DNA of 64,000 nt from assembly GCA_038205115.1 (NCBI GenBank), contig JBBRCE010000001.1:261939-325938 (forward strand), written 5' to 3'. The notes beneath the pieces were generated by a model that was given only the letters and a program-made list of their open reading frames with translations, was not told the DNA's origin and searched no databases. Positions 35,428 through 44,736 of this stretch are shown piece after piece. The position numbers were made by a program, and so were the translations under genes. How positions within the stretch are numbered: the stretch's first letter is position 1; every line of letters starts with the position of its first letter. This DNA is from JBBRCE01 sp038205115. Lineage in GTDB: Bacteria; Planctomycetota; Planctomycetia; Pirellulales; JBBRCE01.

Positions 35428-36078
35428 ATGCGTGCAAAATTCATCGCATTACTGATTTTCGCATTGGCTGCTTGTTGCTGCGTCAATTGCCCCACGCCAG
35501 CTTCCGCCGCCAAGGCAGAAAACGAGACAGCAGGCGTCGCCAGCGCCGGCGGTACAACTGTTAATCCGGCGACCGACCCGTTGTCGGTCGATCCCGATCT
35601 GGCAATTTGGACGGCCATCGTGTTTGTGGTGCTGTTTGCAGTGCTCTCCAAATTCGCTTGGGGGCCAATCGCCAAGGGCTTGGACGCCCGCGAGAAGGGT
35701 ATTTCGGACAACATCGATGCCGCGCAGCGCAGCTTCGACGAAGCAAAGCGAGTGCTGGCCGATTACGAAAAGAAACTGGCCAGCGCGCAGGCGGAAGTTC
35801 GCGACTTGATGGATCGGGCTCACAAGGATGCCGAGTACACCAAGCAGGAAATTCTCACGGAAGCCAAGGCCAGTGCCACCGCCGAGCGAGAACGAACCTT
35901 GCTGGAGATCCATCGCGCACGCGACGTGGCACTGAAAGAACTTTCGGAACACTCGGCCAACATTGCCGTGGAACTGGCGGGCAAGATCGTGCGCAGCAAG
36001 ATCACGCCCGACGAGCAAACCGCCTTGGTCAACGACGCGATGAACAAGTTCGCCGCATCGATGCCCAGCAAGAACTAG
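35428..36078 (+). CDS. atpF: F1Fo ATP synthase subunit b with signal-peptide-like N-terminus
   Basis: 216 aa from the ATG at 35428; a TTG at 35395 is possible. Residues 1-29 (MRAKFIALLIFALAACCCV onward) look like a signal peptide with three Cys, ending ASA. The true membrane anchor is near 60-82 (LAIWTAIVFVVLFAVLSKFA then WGPI), followed by a long charged coiled coil with ISDNIDAAQRSFDEAKRVLA and the C-terminal AGKIVRSKITPDEQ. Subunit b is the peripheral stalk joining a to delta and F1. Confidence 0.93.
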   Translation: MRAKFIALLIFALAACCCVNCPTPASAAKAENETAGVASAGGTTVNPATDPLSVDPDLAIWTAIVFVVLFAVLSKFAWGPIAKGLDAREKGISDNIDAAQRSFDEAKRVLADYEKKLASAQAEVRDLMDRAHKDAEYTKQEILTEAKASATAERERTLLEIHRARDVALKELSEHSANIAVELAGKIVRSKITPDEQTALVNDAMNKFAASMPSKN

Positions 36079-36168
36079 CCCAAGCGGCGACGGGCGACCG
36101 TCGCGGCTGCACAGCCGATTTCATCTTTGACTTCCGATTTTCGTCCTTGTGAATTGAATCCAAACGCC

Positions 36169-36822
36169 ATGACCCAAGACGCATCCGCATCGCAAAACAT
36201 GTCCGAGGCCGCACAAGCGGCCCTGGATGTAGGCGCGCAGCAAATTGCCAAGGTTTACGCCAAGGCATTCATGGGCGCGGTTGAAGCTTCGGGCAAAACC
36301 GACGAGGCGATTGCCGAGCTGGATTCGCTGATCAGCGACGTGCTGGATGGATTTCCGGGCTTGGCGCAATTGTTTAGCTCGGATTTGTCGGCCGAGGAGA
36401 AGTCGGCCATGATCGATCGCGTGCTGGGCTCGCAAGCCTCGCCGCTGATGTTGAATTTTTTGAAGGTATTATCGAATCACGGCCGGCTGGATGTGCTCAA
36501 GCCCATCCAACGCGCCGTTCATCAACTTTACGACCAAATGCGCAACCGATTCCGAGTGCGCGTCACCACGGCCTTGCCGCTGGACGACGCACACCGGGCT
36601 CAAATCGCCGAACAGTTGCGTGTCATGTTAGGCGGCGAACCAATGCTGGACGTGAACACCGACGCCGACTTACTCGGCGGCCTAGTGTTGCGCGTGGGCG
36701 ATACCGTGTACGACGGTTCGGTGGCCACGCGGCTGCAGCAGGTTCGTCAGCAAATGATCAACAGGAGCGTGCATGAAATTCAAAGCCGACGAGATCGCTT
36801 CGGTTATTCAGAAGGAAATTGA
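36169..36822 (+). CDS. atpH: F1Fo ATP synthase subunit delta
   Basis: 217 aa from the ATG at 36169; the frame is open to a TTG at 36127. The OSCP/delta pattern is clear: VGAQQIAKVYAKAFMGAVE at the start, LMLNFLKVLSNHGRLDVLKP in the middle and the C-terminal DADLLGGLVLRVGDTVYDGS with VATRLQQVRQQM. It joins the stalk to the top of F1. Its last 50 bases overlap the start of atpA, whose Shine-Dalgarno (AGGAGC) is inside this gene. Confidence 0.95.
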   Translation: MTQDASASQNMSEAAQAALDVGAQQIAKVYAKAFMGAVEASGKTDEAIAELDSLISDVLDGFPGLAQLFSSDLSAEEKSAMIDRVLGSQASPLMLNFLKVLSNHGRLDVLKPIQRAVHQLYDQMRNRFRVRVTTALPLDDAHRAQIAEQLRVMLGGEPMLDVNTDADLLGGLVLRVGDTVYDGSVATRLQQVRQQMINRSVHEIQSRRDRFGYSEGN

Positions 36823-38338
36823 AACTTACCACTCGCAGATCGACGTCCGTGAAGTCGGGCGCGTGCTGGAAGTGGGTGACGGCATTGCGCGCGTCTATGG
36901 CCTCTCGGGGGTCATGGCCGGCGAAATGGTCCAGTTCGCCAACGGCGTGACCGGGTTGGCGTTCAACCTGGAAGAAAACTCCGTCGGCGTGATCATTCTG
37001 GGCGATTACCTGGCCATTGCCGAAGGCGACGAAGTCAAAAGCACGGGGCAATTGCTCAGCGTGCCGGTTGGCGACGCCGTGATGGGCCGCGTGCTCGACC
37101 CGCTGGGCAATCCGCTGGACGGCAAGGGGCCGGTCGTGACGGAAAATCGCCGCCCGGTCGAATTCATGGCGCCTGGCATTGCCGGTCGTTCGCCCGTGAA
37201 CGAGCCGCTACAGACTGGTATCAAAGCCATCGACGCCATGACGCCCATTGGCCGCGGCCAGCGCGAATTGATCATCGGCGACCGCAAGACCGGTAAAACG
37301 GCGATCGGCATCGACACGATCATCAATCAAAAGAATTCGGGCGTGAAATGCTTCTATGTGGCCATCGGTCAAAAAGAATCGACCGTGGCTAACGTCGTCG
37401 AGGCGCTGCGTAAACATGGCGCCATGGATTACACCACGGTGATCGTGGCTGGTGCCAGCGACCCGGCGCCGCTGCAATACGTGGCGCCTTATGCCGGCAC
37501 GGCGATGGCCGAGCATTTCATGTACAACGGCGGCCACGCGTTGGTGGTTTACGACGATCTTTCCAAGCAGGCCGTGGCTTATCGCCAGTTGAGCTTGCTG
37601 ATGCGTCGTCCGCCCGGTCGAGAAGCTTACCCGGGCGACGTGTTTTACGCCCATAGCCGGTTATTGGAGCGTTCGGCCAAGCTGAGCAAAGAGCTCGGCG
37701 GCGGTTCGCTGACGTCGCTGCCCATCATTGAAACGCTGGAAGGCGAAGTTTCGGCCTACATTCCGACCAACGTGATTTCGATTACCGACGGCCAGATTTA
37801 CCTGCAGCCGGACTTGTTCTTTGCCGGTCAGCGTCCGGCCATGAACGTCGGTATTTCGGTCAGTCGCGTCGGTGGCGCCGCGCAGATTAAAGCCATGAAA
37901 AAGGTGGCAGGTGGTCTGCGATTGGTGCTGGCTTCGTTCCGCGAGTTGGAAGCGTTCGCCCAGTTAGGTACGGATTTGGACGCCGATACGCAACGCAGTT
38001 TGGACCGCGGTTATCGAATGGTGGAATTGCTCAAGCAAGGGCAATATTCGCCGTTGGATGTGTATGACGAAGTGCTGACCATTTTTGCCGGCACCCGCGG
38101 CTACTTGGACAAAGTGCCACGCGATCAGGTTGCTGTGTGGGAAAAAGAATTCCTGCAGTTCGTCCGCGACCGCAAGCCGGGCATCCGCAGCAAGATGATC
38201 GAAACCAAGGACATGGACGCCGGGCTGACTAAAGAGATGGAAGACGCCATCACGGAGTTCCAAACGCACTTTGCCGGTCAGCGAGAAAAAGAAAAGGCCG
38301 AGCGCGAAAAATCCAAACTGTCGGCCATGAAAGTTTAA
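36773..38338 (+). CDS. atpA: F1Fo ATP synthase subunit alpha
   Basis: A 521-aa alpha subunit. The P-loop is GDRKTGKTAIGIDT (about residues 171-184); other blocks are GIARVYGLSGVMAGEMVQF, RGQRELIIG, PGREAYPGDVFYAHSRLLER and LPIIETLEGEVSAYIPTNVI. Alpha forms the non-catalytic sites of F1. It is translated from within the end of atpH, so the two are probably coupled. Confidence 0.99.
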   Translation: MKFKADEIASVIQKEIETYHSQIDVREVGRVLEVGDGIARVYGLSGVMAGEMVQFANGVTGLAFNLEENSVGVIILGDYLAIAEGDEVKSTGQLLSVPVGDAVMGRVLDPLGNPLDGKGPVVTENRRPVEFMAPGIAGRSPVNEPLQTGIKAIDAMTPIGRGQRELIIGDRKTGKTAIGIDTIINQKNSGVKCFYVAIGQKESTVANVVEALRKHGAMDYTTVIVAGASDPAPLQYVAPYAGTAMAEHFMYNGGHALVVYDDLSKQAVAYRQLSLLMRRPPGREAYPGDVFYAHSRLLERSAKLSKELGGGSLTSLPIIETLEGEVSAYIPTNVISITDGQIYLQPDLFFAGQRPAMNVGISVSRVGGAAQIKAMKKVAGGLRLVLASFRELEAFAQLGTDLDADTQRSLDRGYRMVELLKQGQYSPLDVYDEVLTIFAGTRGYLDKVPRDQVAVWEKEFLQFVRDRKPGIRSKMIETKDMDAGLTKEMEDAITEFQTHFAGQREKEKAEREKSKLSAMKV

Positions 38339-38383
38339 GCGCGAAAATCAATACGTAGACCTATCGTTCGGGAGGCTGCTGCG

Positions 38384-38773
38384 ATGGACATTCCGCCGAT
38401 CGATGTCGATCTGCCGCCAATCCTCGAGTCGGATCCGGACGCCAGAAATTGGGGCATGTTCTGTCACTTGGCCGGGTTCGCCGGCTATGTGGTCCCAATT
38501 CCGGGCGCGAACATCATCGGGCCGCTGGTGGTTTGGCAGATGAAGAAAGATCAGTACTCGTTTGTGGATCGCTGCGGCAAAGAGGCGCTGAATTTTCAGA
38601 TAACGTTGTTCATTGCCCTGATGGTTTCGATTGCATTGTGCTTCGTGTTGATCGGTTTTGTGCTGTTGCCGGTCGTGGTGGTTTACGGTGTGGTGATGAA
38701 GGTTCTGGCGGCCATCAAGGCGGCCAATGGCGAGTTTTATCGGTATCCGTTCACGTTGCGTTTGGTGAGTTAG
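38384..38773 (+). CDS. DUF4870 membrane protein inside the atp operon
   Basis: A 129-aa protein with GGGAGG about 10 nt before its ATG. After an acidic N-terminus (DIPPIDVDLPPILESDPDAR) come the DUF4870 landmarks NWGMFCHLAGFAGYVVPIPG, NIIGPLVVWQMKKDQ, FVDRCGKEALNFQI and two hydrophobic helices ending before EFYRYPFTLRLV. The family is Tic20-like and has no settled function. It lies between atpA and atpG, a place where other bacteria have no gene. A role in the complex is only suggested by position. Confidence 0.88.
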   Translation: MDIPPIDVDLPPILESDPDARNWGMFCHLAGFAGYVVPIPGANIIGPLVVWQMKKDQYSFVDRCGKEALNFQITLFIALMVSIALCFVLIGFVLLPVVVVYGVVMKVLAAIKAANGEFYRYPFTLRLVS

Positions 38774-38832
38774 GTGCAGGGCGGTTTGGTTTGTCAGGTC
38801 GTTTTCCGTTGAGATAGATTTAGCAGTTCAAC

Positions 38833-39714
38833 ATGGCCAAAGCTCGCGCTTTAGATAAACGTCGCAAGTCGATCCGAAATATCCGCAAGATCACGCGGAC
38901 GATGGAGTTGATCGCCACGGCGCGATTCAAAAAGGCGATGGACCGCGCCAGCGCCGCCACGGCTTACACCAAGCGAATTACGCAACTGGTGGCCGACCTG
39001 GCCAACGCCGGTCTGAAAGTCACGCATCCGCTCTTGGAAGCTCGCGAAAAGACCGAAAATGTCACGCTGCTGGTGCTCAGCGGCAATCGTGGGCTGGCCG
39101 GTGGATACAACGGCAACGTGTTTCGTCAGGCTTGGACGCGACTAGCCGAGTTGAAGGCCGCTATTCCCAACGTGCGCTTGGAACTTTCCGGCAAGCGGGG
39201 AATTTCGTCATTCAAATATCGGCAAGTTGTCGGCCAGCAGTCATATACGCATTTCGAAGACAAGCCGCGGTTCGATGAAGTCGAAGTGCTGGCCAATCGC
39301 TTTCTGGAAGAATTCATCCAGGGCAAGCTTGATCGGCTGGACGTTGCTTACACTCGCTTCGATAACATCGCCAAGCAAGTAGCGGTGGTCGAAACATTGC
39401 TGCCGCTGGGCGCGCTGGAAGGCGCTTCGGAAAAGGCCGAGGCGTCGGAATCGCAGTACGAATTTCTGCCGTCAGCCGAGAGCATTTTGGAAGAAGTCGT
39501 GCCCACCAGTTTCAAGGTGAAGCTGTTCAAGTGCTTTTTGGACGCCGCGGTCAGCGAACAAATTGCCCGCATGGTGGCCATGAAGGGCGCGACGGACAAC
39601 GCCGGCAAGATCATCAAAAATCTCAGCCGTACGTACAACCGCGCTCGGCAGTCGCAGATCACGGGCGAAATCATGGAAGTCCTCGGCGGTGTCGAGGCCT
39701 TGAAAGGCAAGTAG
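38833..39714 (+). CDS. atpG: F1Fo ATP synthase subunit gamma
   Basis: A 293-aa gamma subunit. The N-terminal helix has LDKRRKSIRNIRKITRTMEL and the conserved SGNRGLAGGYNGNVF, and the C-terminal helix has MVAMKGATDNAGKIIKNLS and YNRARQSQITGEIMEVLGG. Gamma is the rotating central shaft. Between about 200 and 220 it has a Glu/Ala-rich insertion (GASEKAEASESQYEF) that is absent from E. coli gamma. Confidence 0.98.
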   Translation: MAKARALDKRRKSIRNIRKITRTMELIATARFKKAMDRASAATAYTKRITQLVADLANAGLKVTHPLLEAREKTENVTLLVLSGNRGLAGGYNGNVFRQAWTRLAELKAAIPNVRLELSGKRGISSFKYRQVVGQQSYTHFEDKPRFDEVEVLANRFLEEFIQGKLDRLDVAYTRFDNIAKQVAVVETLLPLGALEGASEKAEASESQYEFLPSAESILEEVVPTSFKVKLFKCFLDAAVSEQIARMVAMKGATDNAGKIIKNLSRTYNRARQSQITGEIMEVLGGVEALKGK

Positions 39715-39719
39715 CAAGA

Positions 39720-39747
39720 GGGCAGAGGGCAGGGGCAGAGGGCGGGG
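39720..39747 (+). other. G-rich tract, possible G-quadruplex, between atpG and atpD
   Basis: Five G-runs of three or four bases lie at 39720-39722, 39727-39729, 39732-39735, 39740-39742 and 39744-39747, with loops of 4, 2, 4 and 1 bases. This fits the G3 loop 1-7 quadruplex pattern on the mRNA-like strand. It begins 6 bp after the atpG stop and 77 bp before atpD. Confidence 0.5.
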
Positions 39748-39823
39748 AAGCCCGGGCTGAGAATCATTCGAAATAACTGCGTGGCGATTCGCGCCGCGAA
39801 TTCAACAGACGAGAATCGGATTT

Positions 39824-41299
39824 ATGGTAACTGCGACGATGAATCACACGGGAACCGCCGGTGGGGTGGGCAAAGTCACGCAAGTCATCGGCTCGACATT
39901 TGACGTCGAATTTCCCGAGGGACATCTGCCGGCCATTTATAATGCCGTCAAAATCGACTCCGAAACCAAAGGCGTCAAGCTCGCACTGACCGGCGAGGTG
40001 CAACAGCACTTGGGCGGTAACCGCGTGCGCTGCGTGGCGCTAGGCAGCACCGACGGGATGATCCGCGGGCAGGCCTGCGTCGACACCGGCGCGCCAGTGA
40101 CCGTGCCGGTTGGCAAAGCCACGCTCGGCCGGGTGTTCAATCTGGTGGGCGATCCGATCGATAATCGCGGACCGGTCATTTCGGAAGAACGCTGGCCCAT
40201 TCATCGCGATGCGCCCGACGTGACGGATCTTTCGACCAAAACCGAGTTGTTCGAAACCGGTATCAAAGTCATCGACTTGCTGACGCCGTTCGTCCGCGGT
40301 GGTAAAGCCGGGTTGTTCGGTGGCGCCGGTTTGGGAAAGACCGTCATTCTGCAAGAATTGATCGCGCGGGTCGCCAGTTCGCACGGCGGTTACTCGGTGT
40401 TTGCCGGCGTGGGTGAACGCACCCGCGAAGGCACCGACTTGTGGATCGAAATGCAAGAAGCCAAAATCGGCAACACCGGCCGCGCGGTGATCGAACAGAC
40501 CTGTATGGTTTTCGGCCAGATGAACGAACCGCCGGGCGCGCGGTTGCGCGTGGCGCTGTCGGCCTTGACCATGGCCGAATATTTCCGCGATACGACCGGC
40601 GCCGACACTCTGCTGTTCGTCGACAATATTTTCCGGTTTTCGCAAGCCGGCAGCGAAGTCTCGGCATTGCTCGGTCGAATGCCGAGCGCCGTGGGATATC
40701 AACCCACGTTAGCCACGGAAATGGGCGCGCTACAAGAACGCATCGCCTCGACCACCAAGGGCGCCATCACCAGCGTGCAGGCCGTTTATGTGCCGGCCGA
40801 CGATCCCACCGATCCCGCACCCGCCACGGCGTTTGGCAACTTGGACGCGTTCTTGTATTTGGAACGTTCGATTTCGGAAAAAGGTCTGTATCCGGCGGTC
40901 GATCCGCTGGCTTCATCGAGCCGAATTCTCGATCCGCAATATGTAGGCGAGCGGCATTATGCCATTGCCCGCCGCGTGCAGCGGACGCTGCAGCGGTATC
41001 GTGAACTGCAAGACATCATTGCCATCTTGGGCGTCGATGAATTGAGCGAAGACGACAAAATGGTGGTGCATCGCGCCCGCCGCATGGAGCGATTCTTGTC
41101 GCAACCGTTCTTGGTGGCCGAAGTGTTTACCAACAAGCCGGGCGAAATCACCAAATTGTCCGACACCATTCGCAGCTTCGAGGAAATTGCCGACGGCAAG
41201 TGGGATAGCCTGCCGGAAGACGCCTTCAAATACGTCGGCCCGATCGAACAAGCCGAAGAACAAGCCAAGAAGATGGCCTTCGAAGCCAACAAGAAGTAG
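39824..41299 (+). CDS. atpD: F1Fo ATP synthase subunit beta
   Basis: A 491-aa catalytic beta subunit. The P-loop is GGAGLGKTVI (about 167-176), with the catalytic Glu region VFAGVGERTREGTDLW and the DELSEED-type motif, here VDELSEDDKMVVHRARR. SALTMAEYFRD and LFVDNIFRFSQAGSEVSALL are also typical. ATG at 39824; a second ATG five codons on is possible. A G-rich tract lies in its leader. Confidence 0.99.
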   Translation: MVTATMNHTGTAGGVGKVTQVIGSTFDVEFPEGHLPAIYNAVKIDSETKGVKLALTGEVQQHLGGNRVRCVALGSTDGMIRGQACVDTGAPVTVPVGKATLGRVFNLVGDPIDNRGPVISEERWPIHRDAPDVTDLSTKTELFETGIKVIDLLTPFVRGGKAGLFGGAGLGKTVILQELIARVASSHGGYSVFAGVGERTREGTDLWIEMQEAKIGNTGRAVIEQTCMVFGQMNEPPGARLRVALSALTMAEYFRDTTGADTLLFVDNIFRFSQAGSEVSALLGRMPSAVGYQPTLATEMGALQERIASTTKGAITSVQAVYVPADDPTDPAPATAFGNLDAFLYLERSISEKGLYPAVDPLASSSRILDPQYVGERHYAIARRVQRTLQRYRELQDIIAILGVDELSEDDKMVVHRARRMERFLSQPFLVAEVFTNKPGEITKLSDTIRSFEEIADGKWDSLPEDAFKYVGPIEQAEEQAKKMAFEANKK

Positions 41300-41389
41300 T
41301 CGGAAGCACTGGCCCCGCGTATTACCGTAGGCCAATCGATTGGCGTTGCATTTGGGAATGAGTTGTCTTTGTTGCGGCAGGCGTGATCT

Positions 41390-41854
41390 ATGGAATACGA
41401 ACAGGGTACTGACGTGACCTCGGCTGAAGACGTGCTGGAATGCATCGTGGTCACGCCGGAAGAAACTGCCTTGCAAGCCTACGCGCAGTTTGTCGCCTTG
41501 CCGCTGTTTGACGGCGAGTTGGGCGTGTCGGAGCATCACAGCCCGTTCATCGGCCGCCTGGGATACGGCGAGTTACGGCTGGTGGAAGGCGGTACCACGC
41601 GCCGCTGGTTTGTGGATGGCGGTTTTGTGCAGGTCGCCAACGATATTGTCACGGTCCTGACGGGGCGGGCAATTCCGGCCGAAAAAATCAACGTCGCCGC
41701 CGCTCAAGAACAACTTCGCGAAGCCAATCATCGGCTGGCGAACACGCCTGAGCTGGAAGCGATTCGCGACCGGCTAATTCTCCAAGCCCGCGCGCAAATT
41801 CGCGTAGCGCAGCATGCGAACAAAGCGCCGCATTCAATGGCGCCGGCGCACTAA
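41390..41854 (+). CDS. atpC: F1Fo ATP synthase subunit epsilon
   Basis: A 154-aa epsilon subunit. Residues about 15-100 form the beta-sandwich with LECIVVTPEETALQ, GELGVSEHHSPFIGRLGYG and WFVDGGFVQVANDIVTVL, followed by a helical part (about 105-145). It is somewhat longer than E. coli epsilon at both ends. It closes the operon; no clear terminator is seen before the convergent uup gene 82 bp further on. Confidence 0.95.
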   Translation: MEYEQGTDVTSAEDVLECIVVTPEETALQAYAQFVALPLFDGELGVSEHHSPFIGRLGYGELRLVEGGTTRRWFVDGGFVQVANDIVTVLTGRAIPAEKINVAAAQEQLREANHRLANTPELEAIRDRLILQARAQIRVAQHANKAPHSMAPAH

Positions 41855-41936
41855 GCCAGCGCGCTCGGAATGTGGTTCGCCAATCGTCGCGTTTCGCGGA
41901 GACCGTTTCTACGGACCGCTTTCTTACCGCGGCTGT

Positions 41937-43862
41937 TCAGTTCAATTCGGCTGCTTCTTCCCAATGTTCGTACAGTGCGGCGAGCGCTTGCTGCGCTTCG
42001 GCAATGTCGGTTTGCACTTGGCGGATGCGGTCGCCACTGCGATGCGTTTCCGGCAAGATCAACAGCGCGTTCAGTTCGGCCAGCCGAGTTTCTCGCTGCA
42101 AAATATCTCGCTCGATGTCCGGCACTTTGCGATACGGAAACTTGCGTTTGCGCTTGGCCGCTGCCGAGGCGTCGTCGGCCGGTTTGGATTTTGGCTTGGC
42201 GGAAGGGCTGGTTGCGGCCGCGGAGCCGCCCTTTTTCCCGTTGGCTTCCGGCGGCGCGGTGCCCGTGGCTTGGACGAACTGCAAGTAGCTTTCGTAATTG
42301 CCTTCGATGGTCCGGAAGCGATGCGGCTCGACGACCAACAGGTGATCGGCCACGCGGTTCAAGAAGTAGCGGTCGTGGCTGACAAACAGCAGCGTGCCGT
42401 CGAACTTTGCCAGCGCGCGCTCGAGTGAATCGCGCGCCCACAGGTCCAAGTGGTTGGTCGGTTCGTCGAGCACCAGAAAATTCACGTCCATGCCAGACAA
42501 CCGGGCGAGCGCCGTGCGATTGCGTTCGCCGCCGCTGAGGCTGCTGACTTTCTGAAAGACCATTTCTCCGGTAATTCCGAAGCGCGCCAGCAGATCGCGG
42601 CGTTGCGGTTCGTTGAATTCTTTATGATCGGGGCGCACGGCCTCGACCACCGGCAACTCGTCGTCGACGGTCCGCAAGAGCTGATCGAAGTAACCGATTT
42701 TGACTTGCGAGCCGACGGTTGCGCGCCCGGCATCGAGCGTTTCTTGCCCTACCAGGCAGCGGAGCAGCGTGGTTTTGCCCGTGCCGTTGGGTCCGATGAT
42801 GCCCCAGCGCTCGCCGCGTTCGATCTGAAAACTCAACTCCTTGAACAGCGGCCGATCGTAACCTTTCGAGACGCCTTCTGCCCGCAGCACGATATCGCCG
42901 GCCCGTTTGCAAGGTGGAAAGCTCATCGCCGGTCCAACGATTTCGCGCGGTGGCTGCACGCGCTCGATCCGCGCCAGTTTTTTGCGGCGATCTTCGGCCT
43001 GTGTGGCCTTCTGTCCGTAAAAGTTCTTGCGAATGAACTCTTCGGTCTTAGCGATTTCGTCTTGCTGTCGCTCATAGGTTCGCCGCTCGACCTCCACGCG
43101 CTCGGCTTTTTGCCGCCAGTAGGCCGAGAAGTTGCCGGTGTACGCGTCGATGGTGCCGTGGAACAATTCGAAGGTTCGATTGGTCACGCGGTCGAGAAAA
43201 TAGCGGTCGTGGCTGACGATGATCATCGCCTGTGCGGATTCGGAGAGAAACTGTTCGAGCCACTGGGTGGCTTCGATATCCAAGTGGTTGGACGGTTCGT
43301 CGAGCAGCATCAAGTCGGGGGCCGACAGAAGCAGCGTAGCGAGCAGCAAGCGGTTTTGCTGGCCGCCGCTGAGTGTGGCCGCCGGTTGCTGGTAACTGGC
43401 TGGCGTGAATCCGAGACCGCCGAGAATTCGCTCGATTTGATGGTCGATGTTGTAAGCGTCGCGCTGCTGCAGTTCGTGCTGCAGGCGGTCGAACTGTTTT
43501 TCGAGCCGTTTGCGTTCGGCTTCATCCTGGGCGGCGGCAATCGCCTGACCAGTTTGATCGGCCTGCTGCGCCAGTTGAGTCAATTCGCCGCAAGCGGCCA
43601 GTGCTTCGTCCCAAACGGTGCGCTGCGGCGGGAAGCTGGGTTGCTGCTCCAAAAACGACAGCCGGCAACTGGGATGCAATTCGACCTTGCCGGAGTCGGC
43701 CGATTCTTGCCCGGCAATGATCTTCATCAGCGTGGTTTTGCCAGCGCCGTTTGGTCCCACCAGCCCAATTCGCTCCTTAGGATGAACTTCTAGCGATACG
43801 CCCGCCAAGACCGGTTCGGGGCCGAAGTGCTTGGTAACGGAGTCCAGAGTCAGAACATTCAT
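41937..43862 (-). CDS. uup: ABC-F family ATPase (Uup-like)
   Basis: 641 aa with two ABC domains and no membrane segments. Domain 1 has Walker A GPNGAGKT (36-43) and signature LSGGQQNR; domain 2 has Walker A GPNGTGKT and signature LSGGERNR; each has LLDEPSNHLD or LDEPTNHLD. An ABC-F linker (about 225-300) joins them. The C-terminal Lys-rich part and coiled coil (KRKRKFPYRKVPDIERDILQ, then LNALL) resemble Uup. ABC-F proteins act on ribosomes; Uup also affects branched DNA. Resistance-type ARE function is less likely. Confidence 0.92.
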   Translation of the reverse strand: MNVLTLDSVTKHFGPEPVLAGVSLEVHPKERIGLVGPNGAGKTTLMKIIAGQESADSGKVELHPSCRLSFLEQQPSFPPQRTVWDEALAACGELTQLAQQADQTGQAIAAAQDEAERKRLEKQFDRLQHELQQRDAYNIDHQIERILGGLGFTPASYQQPAATLSGGQQNRLLLATLLLSAPDLMLLDEPSNHLDIEATQWLEQFLSESAQAMIIVSHDRYFLDRVTNRTFELFHGTIDAYTGNFSAYWRQKAERVEVERRTYERQQDEIAKTEEFIRKNFYGQKATQAEDRRKKLARIERVQPPREIVGPAMSFPPCKRAGDIVLRAEGVSKGYDRPLFKELSFQIERGERWGIIGPNGTGKTTLLRCLVGQETLDAGRATVGSQVKIGYFDQLLRTVDDELPVVEAVRPDHKEFNEPQRRDLLARFGITGEMVFQKVSSLSGGERNRTALARLSGMDVNFLVLDEPTNHLDLWARDSLERALAKFDGTLLFVSHDRYFLNRVADHLLVVEPHRFRTIEGNYESYLQFVQATGTAPPEANGKKGGSAAATSPSAKPKSKPADDASAAAKRKRKFPYRKVPDIERDILQRETRLAELNALLILPETHRSGDRIRQVQTDIAEAQQALAALYEHWEEAAELN

Positions 43863-44061
43863 CAGCGGCCAGGCAGCGGGGCAACGTGCATTTTCAACCC
43901 TGGCATTATGAATGACACGGTTGCCGCACGAAAGCTCAACTCGACGCTCATCCGGCGGCTTCGGGTTGCCGATTCGTTCGTGAATTTAGCGCTACTACGC
44001 CAGCTCAACCAACGCTGGCAGCGTCGGAAACGACGGGAGTGGTTCGACGCGACCACTCGAC

Positions 44062-44736
44062 TTACTGATTGCGATTTTCGTAAATCTTCTTGAGCATCTG
44101 CGTGGCCGCTTCGCGACTGTCTTTGGTGCCGTTGGTCACGGGGCCGGTCTGCAATTTGCCGAACACGCGATCGGCCGTGTTGGTCGACTGCTTGGGCAAT
44201 TCGATCGGCTTTTGCATCGCCGCGGTGCTCTTGAGCGCGTCGGCCTGCGTGTCGGTGCCCGCGGCTTTGATCTCTTTGGTATTGGTCGTCTGATCGCTGG
44301 CTTTATTGACGGCCGTATCGTCTTTGGCAGGCGTCGAGAGCCAATCGCCAATTTGCTCGTCCGAACCGCGCGGACCGGCGGCCAGTCGGGCCGCCACATC
44401 GGCCACGCCTTTGACGGCAGGCCGCTTCTTGCCACTCACGTTGGCCGTAATCACAACTTCAAAATTTAGCGATCCGACAGTCAGCTTGTCGCCATTTTTC
44501 AAAGGGCATTCGCCGGAAACGCGCTCTCCGTTGACGAACGAACCGTTACGGCTGCCGAAGTCGCGGAGCGACGCATTGCCAGGCTCGATATTGATCACGC
44601 AGTGGTGGCGGCTGATGGCGTCGCTGTTGGGTCGCAAGTGGCAATCTTCCGCTCGTCCGATGAAGAACTTCGGTCCAGCGACTTTGATTTCCTTGCCGTT
44701 TTGCGAACCGCCAAGAACTTTGAGCGTCAATTCCAT
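44062..44736 (-). CDS. FHA-domain protein
   Basis: 224 aa from the ATG at 44736, which follows GAGGTG; the frame to 44772 is not needed. Residues about 1-95 form an FHA domain with the phosphothreonine-binding residues FIGRAEDCHLR, ISRHHCVI and DFGSRNGSFVNGE. The remainder is a polar Lys/Thr/Ala tail ending MLKKIYENRNQ, perhaps disordered. FHA domains read phosphothreonine, so a substrate of one of the two nearby Ser/Thr kinases is a natural partner. The kinase gene lies 249 bp upstream on the same strand. Confidence 0.92.
   Translation of the reverse strand: MELTLKVLGGSQNGKEIKVAGPKFFIGRAEDCHLRPNSDAISRHHCVINIEPGNASLRDFGSRNGSFVNGERVSGECPLKNGDKLTVGSLNFEVVITANVSGKKRPAVKGVADVAARLAAGPRGSDEQIGDWLSTPAKDDTAVNKASDQTTNTKEIKAAGTDTQADALKSTAAMQKPIELPKQSTNTADRVFGKLQTGPVTNGTKDSREAATQMLKKIYENRNQ

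Noticed and set aside
41855..41936. Terminator between convergent atpC and uup
   Set aside because: Only weak partial complementarity around GACCGT and ACGGAC, without a T-run.
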